Translations under genes and position numbers: made by a program
Shown: in pieces, positions 8,801 through 14,613 of the stretch
Layout of the letters: each line of letters starts with the position of its first letter
Numbering within the stretch: the stretch's first letter is position 1
Assembly: GCA_025774865.1 (NCBI GenBank)
Contig: JALGZO010000074.1
Span: 1 to 24,780 of the forward strand
Direction: 5' to 3'
DNA length: 24,780 nucleotides
DNA from: a bacterium
GTDB taxonomy: Bacteria; ARS69
Notes under the pieces: generated by a model
Database searches by the model: none
What the model saw: only the letters and a program-made list of their open reading frames with translations
Told to the model about the DNA's origin: nothing

Positions 8801-10916
8801 TCGGAGCGAGTCCGATGCCGGTGAGCGGCACGTCGAGCGGGTCATCGGCGGGATCTGGATCGTTGCTGTCGATCTGAAGGAGCGCACCCTTGGGGCCGAC
8901 GGTCGTGGGGCGGAAGCTCACGTCCACCCGATGCGAGTCACCCGGCGCGATCGTGAAGGAACCATCTCCGCCGTCGATCCTGAATTCGCCCGGACTGGCC
9001 CCCCCGAGCGTGACCGCGGACACCTGGAGGTCGGCGACACCCACGTTCCGGATCTGGAACTCCTGCGAGCGACTCGAGTCGACAACCACATCGCCGTACG
9101 CGTGGTTGGAGGGCGACGCCGCGATCTCCGGGAAGGTGATTCCCTCGCCCGCGAGCGCAACGTCGAACGGACTCTCGTTCGGGTCGTTGCTGACCAGGCG
9201 CAACGAGGCGCTCTTCGCGCCACCCGTGGTCGGAGCGAACAGGACCCCGATCGTACGAATCCGGCCGGGAGCCAGGGTGAAAGCCTCGCCGCCCGAGACG
9301 ATCACGAACTCGGAGGCGTCGCTCCCGGTCAGCGTCGGCGCGTCGACGATCAGATCCGTCGTGCCGTCGTTCCGCAGCTGGAACGTCGTCGTCGAAGTCA
9401 CGCCGACGTCCATGGCGCCGAAATCGAAGGTGCCCGGAACGGCGGTGATGTCGGGGCTGTCGCCGCTGCCGCCCCTGATCTCCACGCCGATGACGGCCCA
9501 GTCCGCGGTCGAGCTGAAAGAACCTGCCAGGCGTACTTCGCCCGGCGTCTCGATGAACTGATCGACCACTGAAATGCCGGTGGTGTTCCCTCCGGCGGCG
9601 ATGCTCGCCTCGTCGCGCGTGCTCCAGCCGGAGCCGGCGTGGTGGATCCGCTGGCGCTTCGCGACGGCGCCGAACACGATGGCATCGTCGGAGCTCGCAT
9701 CGAGATCCAGGCGGTAGTCCTTGCTGTCGGAGCCGCCACTGCACGAGCCTTGCACGCCCTTCGTGTTCTTGGACGAGACCGTTCCGAACGGGTCGTTCGG
9801 ATCCCCACCGGAGTACCGCGCCACCACGATGACCGCGGACGCCGGGGCCTCCTCGAAGGTGGCCGTGACGGCGTTACCACTCGTCGCGCCGGTCGCGGCC
9901 CAGACCTCCACGCCGGTCTGCCCGCGTCCTCCGCACTGCTCCTCGAGGCGCGACCACGTGGCGCCGAGCCCCGTGACGCTCGAGACGTCCACGTGATACC
10001 GCGAGCTGATCGCGGCGAGGTAGGTGCCGCCGCCCCCCGAGAGGCCGCTCGCGGTGACGGACGCCGACCCCATCGAACCGCCGCTCGCGCTCTCCTCGAA
10101 TACCACCGGTGCAGCCGAGTAGACTCCGGCCCCGTGGAGCGCCAACTCGGTCACCGGTCCCCAGGGATCGTTGCTCGTAACGGACAAGGAGGCGTCCTTC
10201 GGTCCCACCACGAGCGGCGTGAACCGCACCACCACGTCGACGCTGTCGCCCGGAGGCAGGAGAAAGGGGGTGCCGCCCCCCTCGAGGGAGAAGTCCGCCG
10301 CCTCACTGCCGGCGATCGCCATGTCCGTGATGTCCAGGTCGAGGTTGCCCTCGTTGCGGATCGTGATCGTGCTCGCGGAGTCGGAACCCACGCGCACCGC
10401 GTCGAAGTCGACAGCGGTCGGAGTGATCGCGATGCCCGGGGCCACTCCCTGACCCGTGAGCGTCAGGTCGAGCGGATTCTCCCCGGTGTCCGGGTCGTTG
10501 CTCTCAACGAGCAGGATCGCGTTCTTCGGGCCAATCCCCGTGGGCCGGAAGGTCACGACGACCCGTTGCGAGTCGCCCGGTGCGAGCATGACCGGGTCGC
10601 CTCCCGAATAGATGGAGAAGTCAGCTGGGTTATCGCCCGCGAGTGCGATCGACGAGACGTCGAGGTAGCCGTCTCCCACGCTCTGGATTTCGAACCCGTA
10701 CGAGTGGCTCCGGCCGACGACCTCGTCGCCGTAGTCATGGGAGGTGGGCGTCACTTCGATGTCCGGGATCCCCTCCCTCTGGATCGTGTACGAGTCGATG
10801 AGCGTGCCCCCGCCGGCGATGGAGTGGAACTCGAACGTGATTTCCTGGCCGTCGGCCACGACGAGCATGGTGCCGTAGTCGTCGTTGTACCGCTCCCCTC
10901 GGTCGTGCTTCCGAAA
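5820..10916 (-). CDS. 3' part of the giant secreted phosphoesterase protein: ASH repeats, three novel modules, FlgD-like sorting domain
   Basis: The reading frame from about 10916 down to the TAG at 5820-5822 continues the phosphoesterase gene in a different frame. In order it holds two ASH (choice-of-anchor D) repeats, an unrecognised module of about 215 residues, four ASH repeats, a second module copy, two ASH repeats, a third module copy, a Pro-rich linker, and a FlgD-like Ig sorting domain. The sorting domain has APSRPNPFRTETTVEY, VIYDAAGRVVRRL, GSGVYFLRLEAG and a final RKLILRR. ASH repeats show D-F/Y-G-x-V near the start, LxPGxxxxVxVxFxPxxxGxKxAxLxxxSNDP in the middle and LxGxG at the end. 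The export route is inferred to be Sec then type IX-like, with surface attachment or release. The frame stays open up to 11144, but that extra part overlaps phosphoesterase coding and is not real. Confidence 0.85.
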   Translation of the reverse strand, partial: FRKHDRGERYNDDYGTMLVVADGQEITFEFHSIAGGGTLIDSYTIQREGIPDIEVTPTSHDYGDEVVGRSHSYGFEIQSVGDGYLDVSSIALAGDNPADFSIYSGGDPVMLAPGDSQRVVVTFRPTGIGPKNAILLVESNDPDTGENPLDLTLTGQGVAPGIAITPTAVDFDAVRVGSDSASTITIRNEGNLDLDITDMAIAGSEAADFSLEGGGTPFLLPPGDSVDVVVRFTPLVVGPKDASLSVTSNDPWGPVTELALHGAGVYSAAPVVFEESASGGSMGSASVTASGLSGGGGTYLAAISSRYHVDVSSVTGLGATWSRLEEQCGGRGQTGVEVWAATGATSGNAVTATFEEAPASAVIVVARYSGGDPNDPFGTVSSKNTKGVQGSCSGGSDSKDYRLDLDASSDDAIVFGAVAKRQRIHHAGSGWSTRDEASIAAGGNTTGISVVDQFIETPGEVRLAGSFSSTADWAVIGVEIRGGSGDSPDITAVPGTFDFGAMDVGVTSTTTFQLRNDGTTDLIVDAPTLTGSDASEFVIVSGGEAFTLAPGRIRTIGVLFAPTTGGAKSASLRLVSNDPNESPFDVALAGEGITFPEIAASPSNHAYGDVVVDSSRSQEFQIRNVGVADLQVSAVTLGGASPGEFRIDGGDGSFTIAPGDSHRVDVSFRPTTVGPKGALLQIDSNDPDPADDPLDVPLTGIGLAPTPDIVMTPASFDFGDVAIAAPPGLRAGSPGMFEITNEGLADLQVSAVTLEGPDAADFELVTSGGFTLAPGDTQWVEVSFQPQSIGPKAATLRIVSDDPDESPADAALTGNGVDAPQPDIASTPTAHNFGAVLVGAAASHSFEIGNTGGGDLVVTSTSLAGPYADEFHVTGGGSFTLLPGETRNVTVDFIPVTPGLKTATLDLASNAPGETVLGVGLSGTGITPPPPDEIAFEESTTGSSSGDDTVVSGSLSESVTGADDFYLAAVSSKGFEIVESVVGLGLTWTLVREQCGAREQTGMTVFRASGPSSGGTVTATFTAAPAVGVIAVCRYSGVDPSSPGAVVSGNTRGPDGSCSGGSDGTSYSFELGTTTDGAVVYSAVGLRRRTHTPGAGYTERLDFYHGNGSTAAGIAVQDRAVGTPTTVDVDGTFNQDVDWSLVALELLPAAADSVPAIALVPGSHDFGEVPQFGVGVPCTLLVGNAGLAALSVDGMTLVGSDAAEFSIEEGDAPFTLLPGETHDVVVTFAPTSEGTKNATLRLTSNDPSENPFDVSLSGTGVAMPPPTIAVTPLSHDYGIVPLGAPALQAFEIRNDGPGTLTVTATELAGGDTASFSIEAGGGPFSLEPGETHDVTISFGPTAVGNAGTTFRVTSNDPVQPQLDVLLTGEGSDEPEDIVLKETASGASSSSTVTTDSDVSAATRDFYIAVVGSKPYLPSTDVSGLGVTWTLVLSQCGAREQTGLDVWRANGTPTGDGPVSATLDSDPNSAVIVVSRYSGVHETDPIGASVSGNTRGEFGSCSGGSDDSQYSLDLATTTEAAVVFAAAAMRDKSHTPGTGWTEHVEIEYGSAGTAASLATMDQKFDTPTSFVVDGEFSGVVDYAVAALELRPGSAVIASPTPEPSGNVRAVHLAPSRPNPFRTETTVEYVLPEPTRVEIVIYDAAGRVVRRLVNGPRSAGVQLVRWRGDNESGTRVGSGVYFLRLEAGPETRLRKLILRR
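6147..6790 (-). repeat. Third copy of the unrecognised 215-residue module
   Basis: This is the copy nearest the C-terminus, between ASH repeat 8 and the sorting domain. It runs from DIVLKETASG to ALELRPG. Landmarks shared with the other copies are W-T-L-V-x-x-Q-C-G-A-R-E-Q-T-G, V-I-V-V-x-R-Y-S-G, a G-S-C-S-G-G-S-D turn and a final V-D-x-x-V-A-A-L-E-L. I do not recognise the family. Confidence 0.7.
6791..7470 (-). repeat. ASH (choice-of-anchor D) repeats 7 and 8
   Basis: Two tandem repeats of about 110 residues lie between the second and third unknown modules. Each has the pattern S-H-D-Y/F-G, L-x-P-G-E-T-H-D-V, S-N-D-P and L-x-G-x-G. They are predicted Ig-like beta-sandwich spacers. Confidence 0.8.
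7471..8120 (-). repeat. Second copy of the unrecognised 215-residue module
   Basis: It runs from EIAFEESTTG to LVALELLPA and shares LTWTLVREQCGAREQTG, CRYSGVDP, SGNTRG and GSCSGGSD with the third copy. It has one extra Cys (in VCRYSG) beyond the two found in all copies. Confidence 0.7.
8121..9462 (-). repeat. ASH (choice-of-anchor D) repeats 3 to 6
   Basis: Four tandem repeats of about 110 residues start from DITAVPGTFDFG, PEIAASPSNHAYG, DIVMTPASFDFG and DIASTPTAHNFG. Repeats 4 and 5 share a near-identical stretch (VADLQVSAVTL versus LADLQVSAVTL), suggesting recent duplication of neighbouring units. Confidence 0.8.
9463..10109 (-). repeat. First copy of the unrecognised 215-residue module
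   Basis: It runs from VVFEESASGG to VIGVEIRGG and keeps TWSRLEEQCGGRGQTG, VIVVARYSGGDP and GSCSGGSD. It is the most diverged of the three copies. It sits between ASH repeats 2 and 3. Confidence 0.7.
10110..10772 (-). repeat. ASH (choice-of-anchor D) repeats 1 and 2
   Basis: Two tandem repeats directly follow the phosphoesterase domain (DIEVTPTSHDYG and AITPTAVDFDAV at their starts). They keep the S-N-D-P and L-x-G-x-G landmarks of the family. Confidence 0.8.
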
Positions 10917-11677
10917 CTCCGAAGACTCCTGCCGCCCGCGCCGCAGACGAAGTAGGGGTAGGCATCCTGGACGATGCGCTCGTAGTCGTGATCGTGGCCG
11001 GACAGGACGGTCGTCGCGCCCCACTCCTCGAACGGCCACTGCATGACGGGGTTGTCGCCGTGGCTTCCGCTCGAATAGGGGGGATGGTGGAACATGACGA
11101 TCTTCCAGGGGGACGTCGATGCGCTCAGCTGCGCCTCCAGCCACTGCGCCTGATCGGAGTCCGCGGAGCGGCCGTCGGGCTCCGGGGCGTTGCTGTTGAT
11201 CGCGAAGAAGTGGATGGGGCCGAGCACGAAGTCGTAGTAGCGTTCGTTGCCGGACGTGTTCGTCGTCTGGATTCCCGCTCCCGGGAGCGTGAAGTAGTCG
11301 AGGTAGCCGTCGACACCGTCGCCGTCATCGTAGTCGTGGTTGCCGAGGCACGTGAAGAAGCGATTCTGCGGCGATCCCTGGCCGTAGTCCCCTGTGTAAT
11401 CTCCGATGTAATCTGAGTAATACTTGCCGACGTTTACGTCGATCGGGGTGCTGCCGTAGCTGTTGTCGCCGAGAGTGACGATAGCGTCGACGCCGAGGCT
11501 GTCGACGAGTACGGCGACGGCGAGCTCTTCGGGCGAATCGTCCCCGTAGTCGCCGAATACGGCGAGACGGACCGGAGCGGCGGGAGCGGTGGTGGCCGCC
11601 AGGGTGAAGCTGACGAGGGCCAGAAGGGCGCTCGTGAGCAGTCGAGACCAGGGGCGCGGAGCGGAGTGAGTCGACAA
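10751..11677 (-). CDS. 5' part of the giant secreted protein: purple-acid-phosphatase-like metallophosphoesterase
   Basis: From a TTG at 11677 this reads a signal peptide (residues 1 to about 34, hydrophobic core LLTSALLALVSFTLAA) and then a calcineurin-like phosphoesterase. It carries all the metal-ligand motifs: GDYG (Asp43), LGDNSYG (Asp71, Asn72), GNHD (Asn113, His114), FHHPPY (His197, His198) and SGHDHDYER (His228, His230). GDxG plus GHDHxYER points to the purple-acid-phosphatase-like branch, a dinuclear phosphomonoesterase; the substrate is unknown. Sense ends at about residue 255 (CGAGGRSLRSF). After that the frame gives Thr/Ser-rich noise to 10751, while the next frame continues RKHDRGERYNDDYG. 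An ATG at 11854 is in frame but would bury the signal peptide 60 residues in, so TTG is preferred. One extra base at about 10914 makes 5820-11677 a single gene of 1952 codons. Confidence 0.82.
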   Translation of the reverse strand: MSTHSAPRPWSRLLTSALLALVSFTLAATTAPAAPVRLAVFGDYGDDSPEELAVAVLVDSLGVDAIVTLGDNSYGSTPIDVNVGKYYSDYIGDYTGDYGQGSPQNRFFTCLGNHDYDDGDGVDGYLDYFTLPGAGIQTTNTSGNERYYDFVLGPIHFFAINSNAPEPDGRSADSDQAQWLEAQLSASTSPWKIVMFHHPPYSSGSHGDNPVMQWPFEEWGATTVLSGHDHDYERIVQDAYPYFVCGAGGRSLRSFGSTTEGSGTTTTTAPCSSWPTARKSRSSSTPSPAGARSSTRTRSRGRGSRTSK

Positions 11678-11718
11678 TTCTCGGGATTCAATAAGGTAAA
11701 AGACTGCGGCCAGCCGTG

Positions 11719-11737
11719 ATTGTAACTTGTCATGACA
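11719..11737 (-). promoter_or_regulatory. Possible -10 box and adjoining 10-bp palindrome upstream of the phosphoesterase gene
   Basis: On the minus strand TTACAAT (11725-11719) resembles a -10 element. Three bases further upstream is TGTCATGACA (11728-11737), a perfect palindrome. No convincing -35 is present. The gap 11678-11921 is less GC-rich than its neighbours, as promoters here tend to be, and holds no gene that I can support. An operator overlapping a weak promoter is a guess. Confidence 0.3.
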
Positions 11738-11921
11738 TCCAGTGGGGCGAAAAAGTGAGGAGAAGAAGATGAAGGCGCAAATGCGTTGCGCCCTCGAAGC
11801 CAGATCAGGAAGCGCGTTCCCGCCAATCGCGCATCCGAGAGCAAGTAGTGGCAATGATCGACAATAAAGCCATCAACATGCCAGGAATCACTCGAGCTAT
11901 GGGTCGCGACGCGTTGGCGGG

Positions 11922-12971
11922 CTACCAACCGTCCGGCAATGGAAGCACGAACGCTTCCTGCGGATCGATCGCCTTCTTCTTGAGCTTCTCGTCGTAGACG
12001 AAGACGAGGCTCTCCCGCGGTTCGAACCAGCCCATCCCTTCCCAGTTTGCGTGGCGAGTCTCCTTCGGCCACGCATCGGCGAGATCGAAGGGCTCGCCGT
12101 ACGGTTCGCCCTCGTCGGTGAAGCGCTGGAGCCACTTGTAGCAGTATTTGAGCGGCTTCCCGCCGTCGGACTCGGGGCATTCGTCGGGCCACCCTCGGGC
12201 GGGCTTCTGGCCGTAGCCGGAGCTCAAGAGAACGATGAAGCCCCACTCCTGTTTCGCGCCGATCTCCCATTGATGCCACACGAGATCGGGGGCGCGAAAT
12301 CGCTGAGCGAAGGGTTCGTCGCCGGGCGGCAACGGGACCCGAAGCTCGAACTGGGAGACGACACGCTTGCCCTTGACGCTGACCTCGTTCGCGTCGGCAT
12401 CGAGGTCGTGGATCACGACCACGGGACGGAGCGCGTTCTGGCAGACCATCGGAGCGACCGGCGCCGGAAGACGGTCGGGGTCCGGGTAGCCGCCCTCCCA
12501 GAGGACCGCGACGCGGGCCCGCCTGCCCTCGAGGGGACGTACGGCGAGGCCCTCCAGGCCGCGACCCCCGAACTCGGCCATCGAGTGGTCGTAGCCGGCG
12601 ACGATTCCTTCTTTGTCGAGCAGGCAGAACAAGCGTTCGGACAGGATCACGATGCGCCCGTCGGGGAGCACGTTGATCGACTCGAGATCCGCGGCGTACG
12701 GTCCGGCTGCGAGCTCGAGCCGCGTCAAACGGGCGGGATCGATGCGAATACGCGGAGGCTGGGTGCCCGCGAGAGGGAGGCGATAGTACGTGCCCGGCTC
12801 GTGGTCGCCGACGATGTAGAGGTCTTCGCCGATCCTCGTGACCCCCGACGCCTCCTCGATCCCTTCGATCGACGCGGCGGGCGTCGGCGAGGACTCGACG
12901 CCTCCGGAGACGCACCCGAGCGCCGAAACTGCGAGCAGCCCCACGGGAACGAGAGGTCGCACCCTCGTCAC
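11922..12971 (-). CDS. Predicted lipoprotein with a propeller-like, SdiA-regulated/esterase-like-phytase type domain
   Basis: This is a 349-residue protein from a GTG at 12971. Residues 1-20 form a lipoprotein-type signal (VPVGLLAVSALGC, Cys20); the lipobox is imperfect, with Ala-Leu-Gly before the Cys. The body has short propeller-like segments: EEASGVTRIGEDLYIVGD, DLESINVLPDGRIVILSER and GLEGLAVRPL. These resemble SdiA-regulated and esterase-like phytase propellers, though no catalytic residues can be assigned. The C-terminal half has extra Cys residues and a WHQWEIG / ANWEGMGWF region. The GTG overlaps the stop of the upstream TMEM14-like gene as GTGA, so the two are probably translationally coupled. 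The reading frame is open far upstream (to 13877), but that part lies antisense to the Crp/Fnr gene and is not coding. The lipoprotein call is fairly sure; the enzymatic role is unknown. Confidence 0.75.
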   Translation of the reverse strand: MTRVRPLVPVGLLAVSALGCVSGGVESSPTPAASIEGIEEASGVTRIGEDLYIVGDHEPGTYYRLPLAGTQPPRIRIDPARLTRLELAAGPYAADLESINVLPDGRIVILSERLFCLLDKEGIVAGYDHSMAEFGGRGLEGLAVRPLEGRRARVAVLWEGGYPDPDRLPAPVAPMVCQNALRPVVVIHDLDADANEVSVKGKRVVSQFELRVPLPPGDEPFAQRFRAPDLVWHQWEIGAKQEWGFIVLLSSGYGQKPARGWPDECPESDGGKPLKYCYKWLQRFTDEGEPYGEPFDLADAWPKETRHANWEGMGWFEPRESLVFVYDEKLKKKAIDPQEAFVLPLPDGW

Positions 12972-13300
12972 GGCGTGGCCGATCCCGTGAACAGCAGCAC
13001 GGCGACCTCCAAGAGGCTCAGAAACAGGATTCCACCGGCGCGGCCGAAGGACTGGCGCCTCAACACGCCCTGGGAGATCCGCCATCCGAAGAACAGCGCG
13101 GCCAGGACCGCGCCGAGGAGCGCCATTCCACGCCCGGTCTCGTTGCCGTTGAACATGAGGAGCGAGCCGACGAGGGCGAGGCCGCCGACCACGACCCCCC
13201 CGAGCAGCGACGGAAGGCTCCGTGCGAACCGCCAACCGGCCCAGCCACCGCCCCCCATCGAAACCGCGTACAGGAGCGTGAAGAACGCCTGGAACGTCAA
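12968..13300 (-). CDS. Small TMEM14/UPF0136-like membrane protein
   Basis: This is a 110-residue protein from a TTG at 13300, which has a strong GGAGG six bases upstream. An in-frame ATG at 13375 would add 25 residues overlapping the divergent regulator gene and has no such site. The sequence is almost entirely hydrophobic, with about four TM segments: FFTLLYAVSMGGGG, then SLLGGVVVGGLALVGSLLMF, then MALLGAVLAALFFGWRI, then GGILFLSLLEVAVLLF. The order GGGGWAGWRFARSLPSL, a Gly-rich helix, then S-F-G-R-A-G-G matches the TMEM14 / UPF0136 family, whose members are about 100 residues. The physiological role in bacteria is unknown. It is coupled to the lipoprotein gene by a GTGA overlap. Confidence 0.75.
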   Translation of the reverse strand: MTFQAFFTLLYAVSMGGGGWAGWRFARSLPSLLGGVVVGGLALVGSLLMFNGNETGRGMALLGAVLAALFFGWRISQGVLRRQSFGRAGGILFLSLLEVAVLLFTGSATP

Positions 13301-13358
13301 GCTCGCCTCCGTCCGAGGAGGGACTATATACTCCGAGTCGAGATCGTAGAATGGGGGA

Positions 13359-14090
13359 ATGATGGGACGCTTCAAGCCGCCCCCCGAGGATCCAACCGGG
13401 TCGAGCGACTGCCCGCCTGTGCTCCCCGGTCTTCGGGCGGAATCCCTCGCTCGCCTCGAAGACGCGAAGACGTCCCACCGTTACGAGCGAGGTCAAGTCC
13501 TTCACTACGAGGGGAACCCCTGCACGGGAGTGCACGTGATCGCGTCCGGGCGGGCGAAGCTCGTTCGGACCACCGCGGCGGGTCGACATTGCATCCTCCG
13601 GATCGCCAATCCGGGAGATGTGCTCGGGTTGGACGCGTTGCTCGCCGCCGATCGGTGTTACTCGGCGACCGCCGCGATGCTCGAGGCCGGCGTGGTGTCC
13701 TTCGTCGAGCGCGATGTCTTCATGAACGTGATCAGAAGCGATCCGTCGGCGGCGGAGGCAGTCTTCGGAATCCTGTGCGAGTGGACTCGCAGATCGGACG
13801 AGGAACGTCTCGAGCTCATCGGCAGCGGCGTTCGCGAAAGGACCGCCCGCGTGCTCGTGCAGCTCGCTCGGGACCACGGTGTCGCTGCGGGATCCGGCGT
13901 GCTGATCCGGATGAAGCTCTCGCGCGAGGAGCTCGCGGAGATGATCGGTTCGGCGGCCGAGACCGTGACGCGACAGCTCGCCGAGTTCCGCGAGAGCAAC
14001 CTCGTCAAGCTCGACGGTCGCAAGATCGTCGTGATCGACGTCGAGGGACTCTCACGCGTCGGGCACCCTCAGGAATTTTCCGTTTCTTGA
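13359..14090 (+). CDS. Crp/Fnr-family transcriptional regulator
   Basis: This is a 243-residue protein. Residues about 25-140 form the cyclic-nucleotide-binding-type beta-roll (RYERGQVLHYEGNPCTGVHV, then GRAKLVRTTAAGR, then LRIANPGDVLG). A dimer helix follows, then a winged HTH at about 160-228, with SREELAEMIGSAAETVTRQL as the recognition unit (Glu201, Arg205 in the E-x-x-x-R position used to read DNA by CRP/FNR). It has Cys at 18, 55, 78, 100 and 140, but not the spacing of the four cluster ligands of FNR. The cAMP-binding R-S signature is also absent, so the effector is unknown. It starts at an ATG just after GGGGGA. The gene is divergent from the TMEM14/lipoprotein pair with 58 bases between starts, so it may control that pair or itself. 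Confidence 0.9.
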   Translation: MMGRFKPPPEDPTGSSDCPPVLPGLRAESLARLEDAKTSHRYERGQVLHYEGNPCTGVHVIASGRAKLVRTTAAGRHCILRIANPGDVLGLDALLAADRCYSATAAMLEAGVVSFVERDVFMNVIRSDPSAAEAVFGILCEWTRRSDEERLELIGSGVRERTARVLVQLARDHGVAAGSGVLIRMKLSREELAEMIGSAAETVTRQLAEFRESNLVKLDGRKIVVIDVEGLSRVGHPQEFSVS

Positions 14091-14159
14091 CGAAGATCAA
14101 CCTTTTTTCTGATGATCGTCATGGTGTCGTGCGCTCAGATGCTTATCTTGGAACGTGCA

Positions 14160-14544
14160 CACCGGGAATCGATCGACATAGGGGGCCGGTCGTTCCCGAT
14201 CCCGGGAAACCGGGAAGTGTGGCGACGCCGGGTATCACCCGGCCGCGACGGCGAGCAACTCGCCGACTAAGCAAGTCCAGGGAAGTCTCGACGGCGCCGG
14301 ACCCCAACCGGCCCAGAGGACCGTAGTCCGTGGGCCCGTGAACGAGGCGCTGAGCGGAAGCGGGGATACGGATCCCCGATCGAGGTTTCCCGAGCGGAAG
14401 GTGAGGAGGCCAAGAATACCGGCACGAGCCCGGAGCCCCGAGAGTGCTCGGGGGAAAACCAGGGCCTGCGATCCGAACCCGCTTTTCGTTCGCATCCCCC
14501 GCTCGTCAGTCGGCTTTCGGCCACAGGCGGGCGGGGGATTTTTT
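14160..14544 (+). ncRNA. Candidate structured RNA, unidentified family
   Basis: The gap 14091-14613 is the only gene-free stretch over 300 bases. It holds a series of perfect short hairpins in the plus sense: CGGGAA/TTCCCG with inner CGAC/GTCG (14163-14198); CCCGG-GAAA-CCGGG with a GNRA loop (14201-14214); GCCGGG/CCCGGC (14227-14243); CGGCGAG/CTCGCCG (14249-14265); GCCGG/CCGGC (14296-14312); GGAC/GTCC (14318-14329); CGGGGAT/ATCCCCG (14361-14378); CCCCGAG/CTCGGGG (14436-14453); TGCGA/TCGCA (14467-14494). It ends in a terminator-like stem with a T-run. I do not find the conserved cores of RNase P, tmRNA, SRP RNA or common riboswitches. A 5' end near 14150 is a guess. It could be a free ncRNA or a leader of the aldolase gene; GC-rich DNA folds easily, so confidence is moderate. 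Confidence 0.4.
14494..14544 (+). terminator. Rho-independent terminator-like hairpin with T-run
   Basis: ATCCCCCGC (14494-14502) pairs perfectly with GCGGGGGAT (14531-14539), and the run T539-T544 follows directly. A smaller stem (GGC-TTTCG-GCC) sits in the loop. It lies about 70 bases before the aldolase start, so it can end the candidate structured RNA or attenuate transcription into the aldolase gene. Confidence 0.6.
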
Positions 14545-14577
14545 GTGCCCAGGGAGCCGAGAGTGTGCCGATTAGGG

Positions 14578-14594
14578 TAGAATGGGGGCCCATT
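14578..14594 (+). promoter_or_regulatory. -10-like box and small inverted repeat before the aldolase gene
   Basis: TAGAAT (14578-14583) matches the -10 consensus at five of six positions and lies after the terminator-like hairpin, suggesting the aldolase has its own promoter. No good -35 is visible. AATGGG (14581-14586) and CCCATT (14589-14594) form an inverted repeat overlapping it. Confidence 0.35.
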
Positions 14595-14613
14595 CTGCGA
14601 GAAGGAGACTGAG

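Noticed and set aside
5937-10955. Long plus-strand ORFs opposite the giant secreted protein (for example 5937-7499, 8424-9572, 9639-10955)
   Set aside because: They mirror the repeat structure of the minus-strand gene and have Arg-rich, family-less translations; high GC depletes stop codons on the opposite strand.
10914-11144. N-terminal part of the frame open to 11144
   Set aside because: The translation there is Arg/Pro-rich noise opposite well-conserved phosphoesterase motifs in the other frame.
11678-11854. ATG start at 11854 for the phosphoesterase
   Set aside because: It would put about 60 residues before the signal peptide. The TTG at 11677 gives a normal export signal at the N-terminus.
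12972-13877. N-terminal extension of the lipoprotein reading frame up to 13877
   Set aside because: The extension is antisense to the Crp/Fnr gene and would bury the signal peptide. The GTG overlapping the upstream stop is a better start.
14338-14580. 80-codon ORF inside the candidate RNA region
   Set aside because: It lacks a ribosome-binding site, has an Arg/Pro-rich composition typical of translated GC-rich non-coding DNA, and runs through the terminator stem.
14091-14613. RNase P RNA, tmRNA, SRP RNA or a known riboswitch
   Set aside because: Length and hairpin density are suggestive, but the conserved core strings of these families were looked for on both strands and not seen. It is kept only as an unidentified structured RNA.
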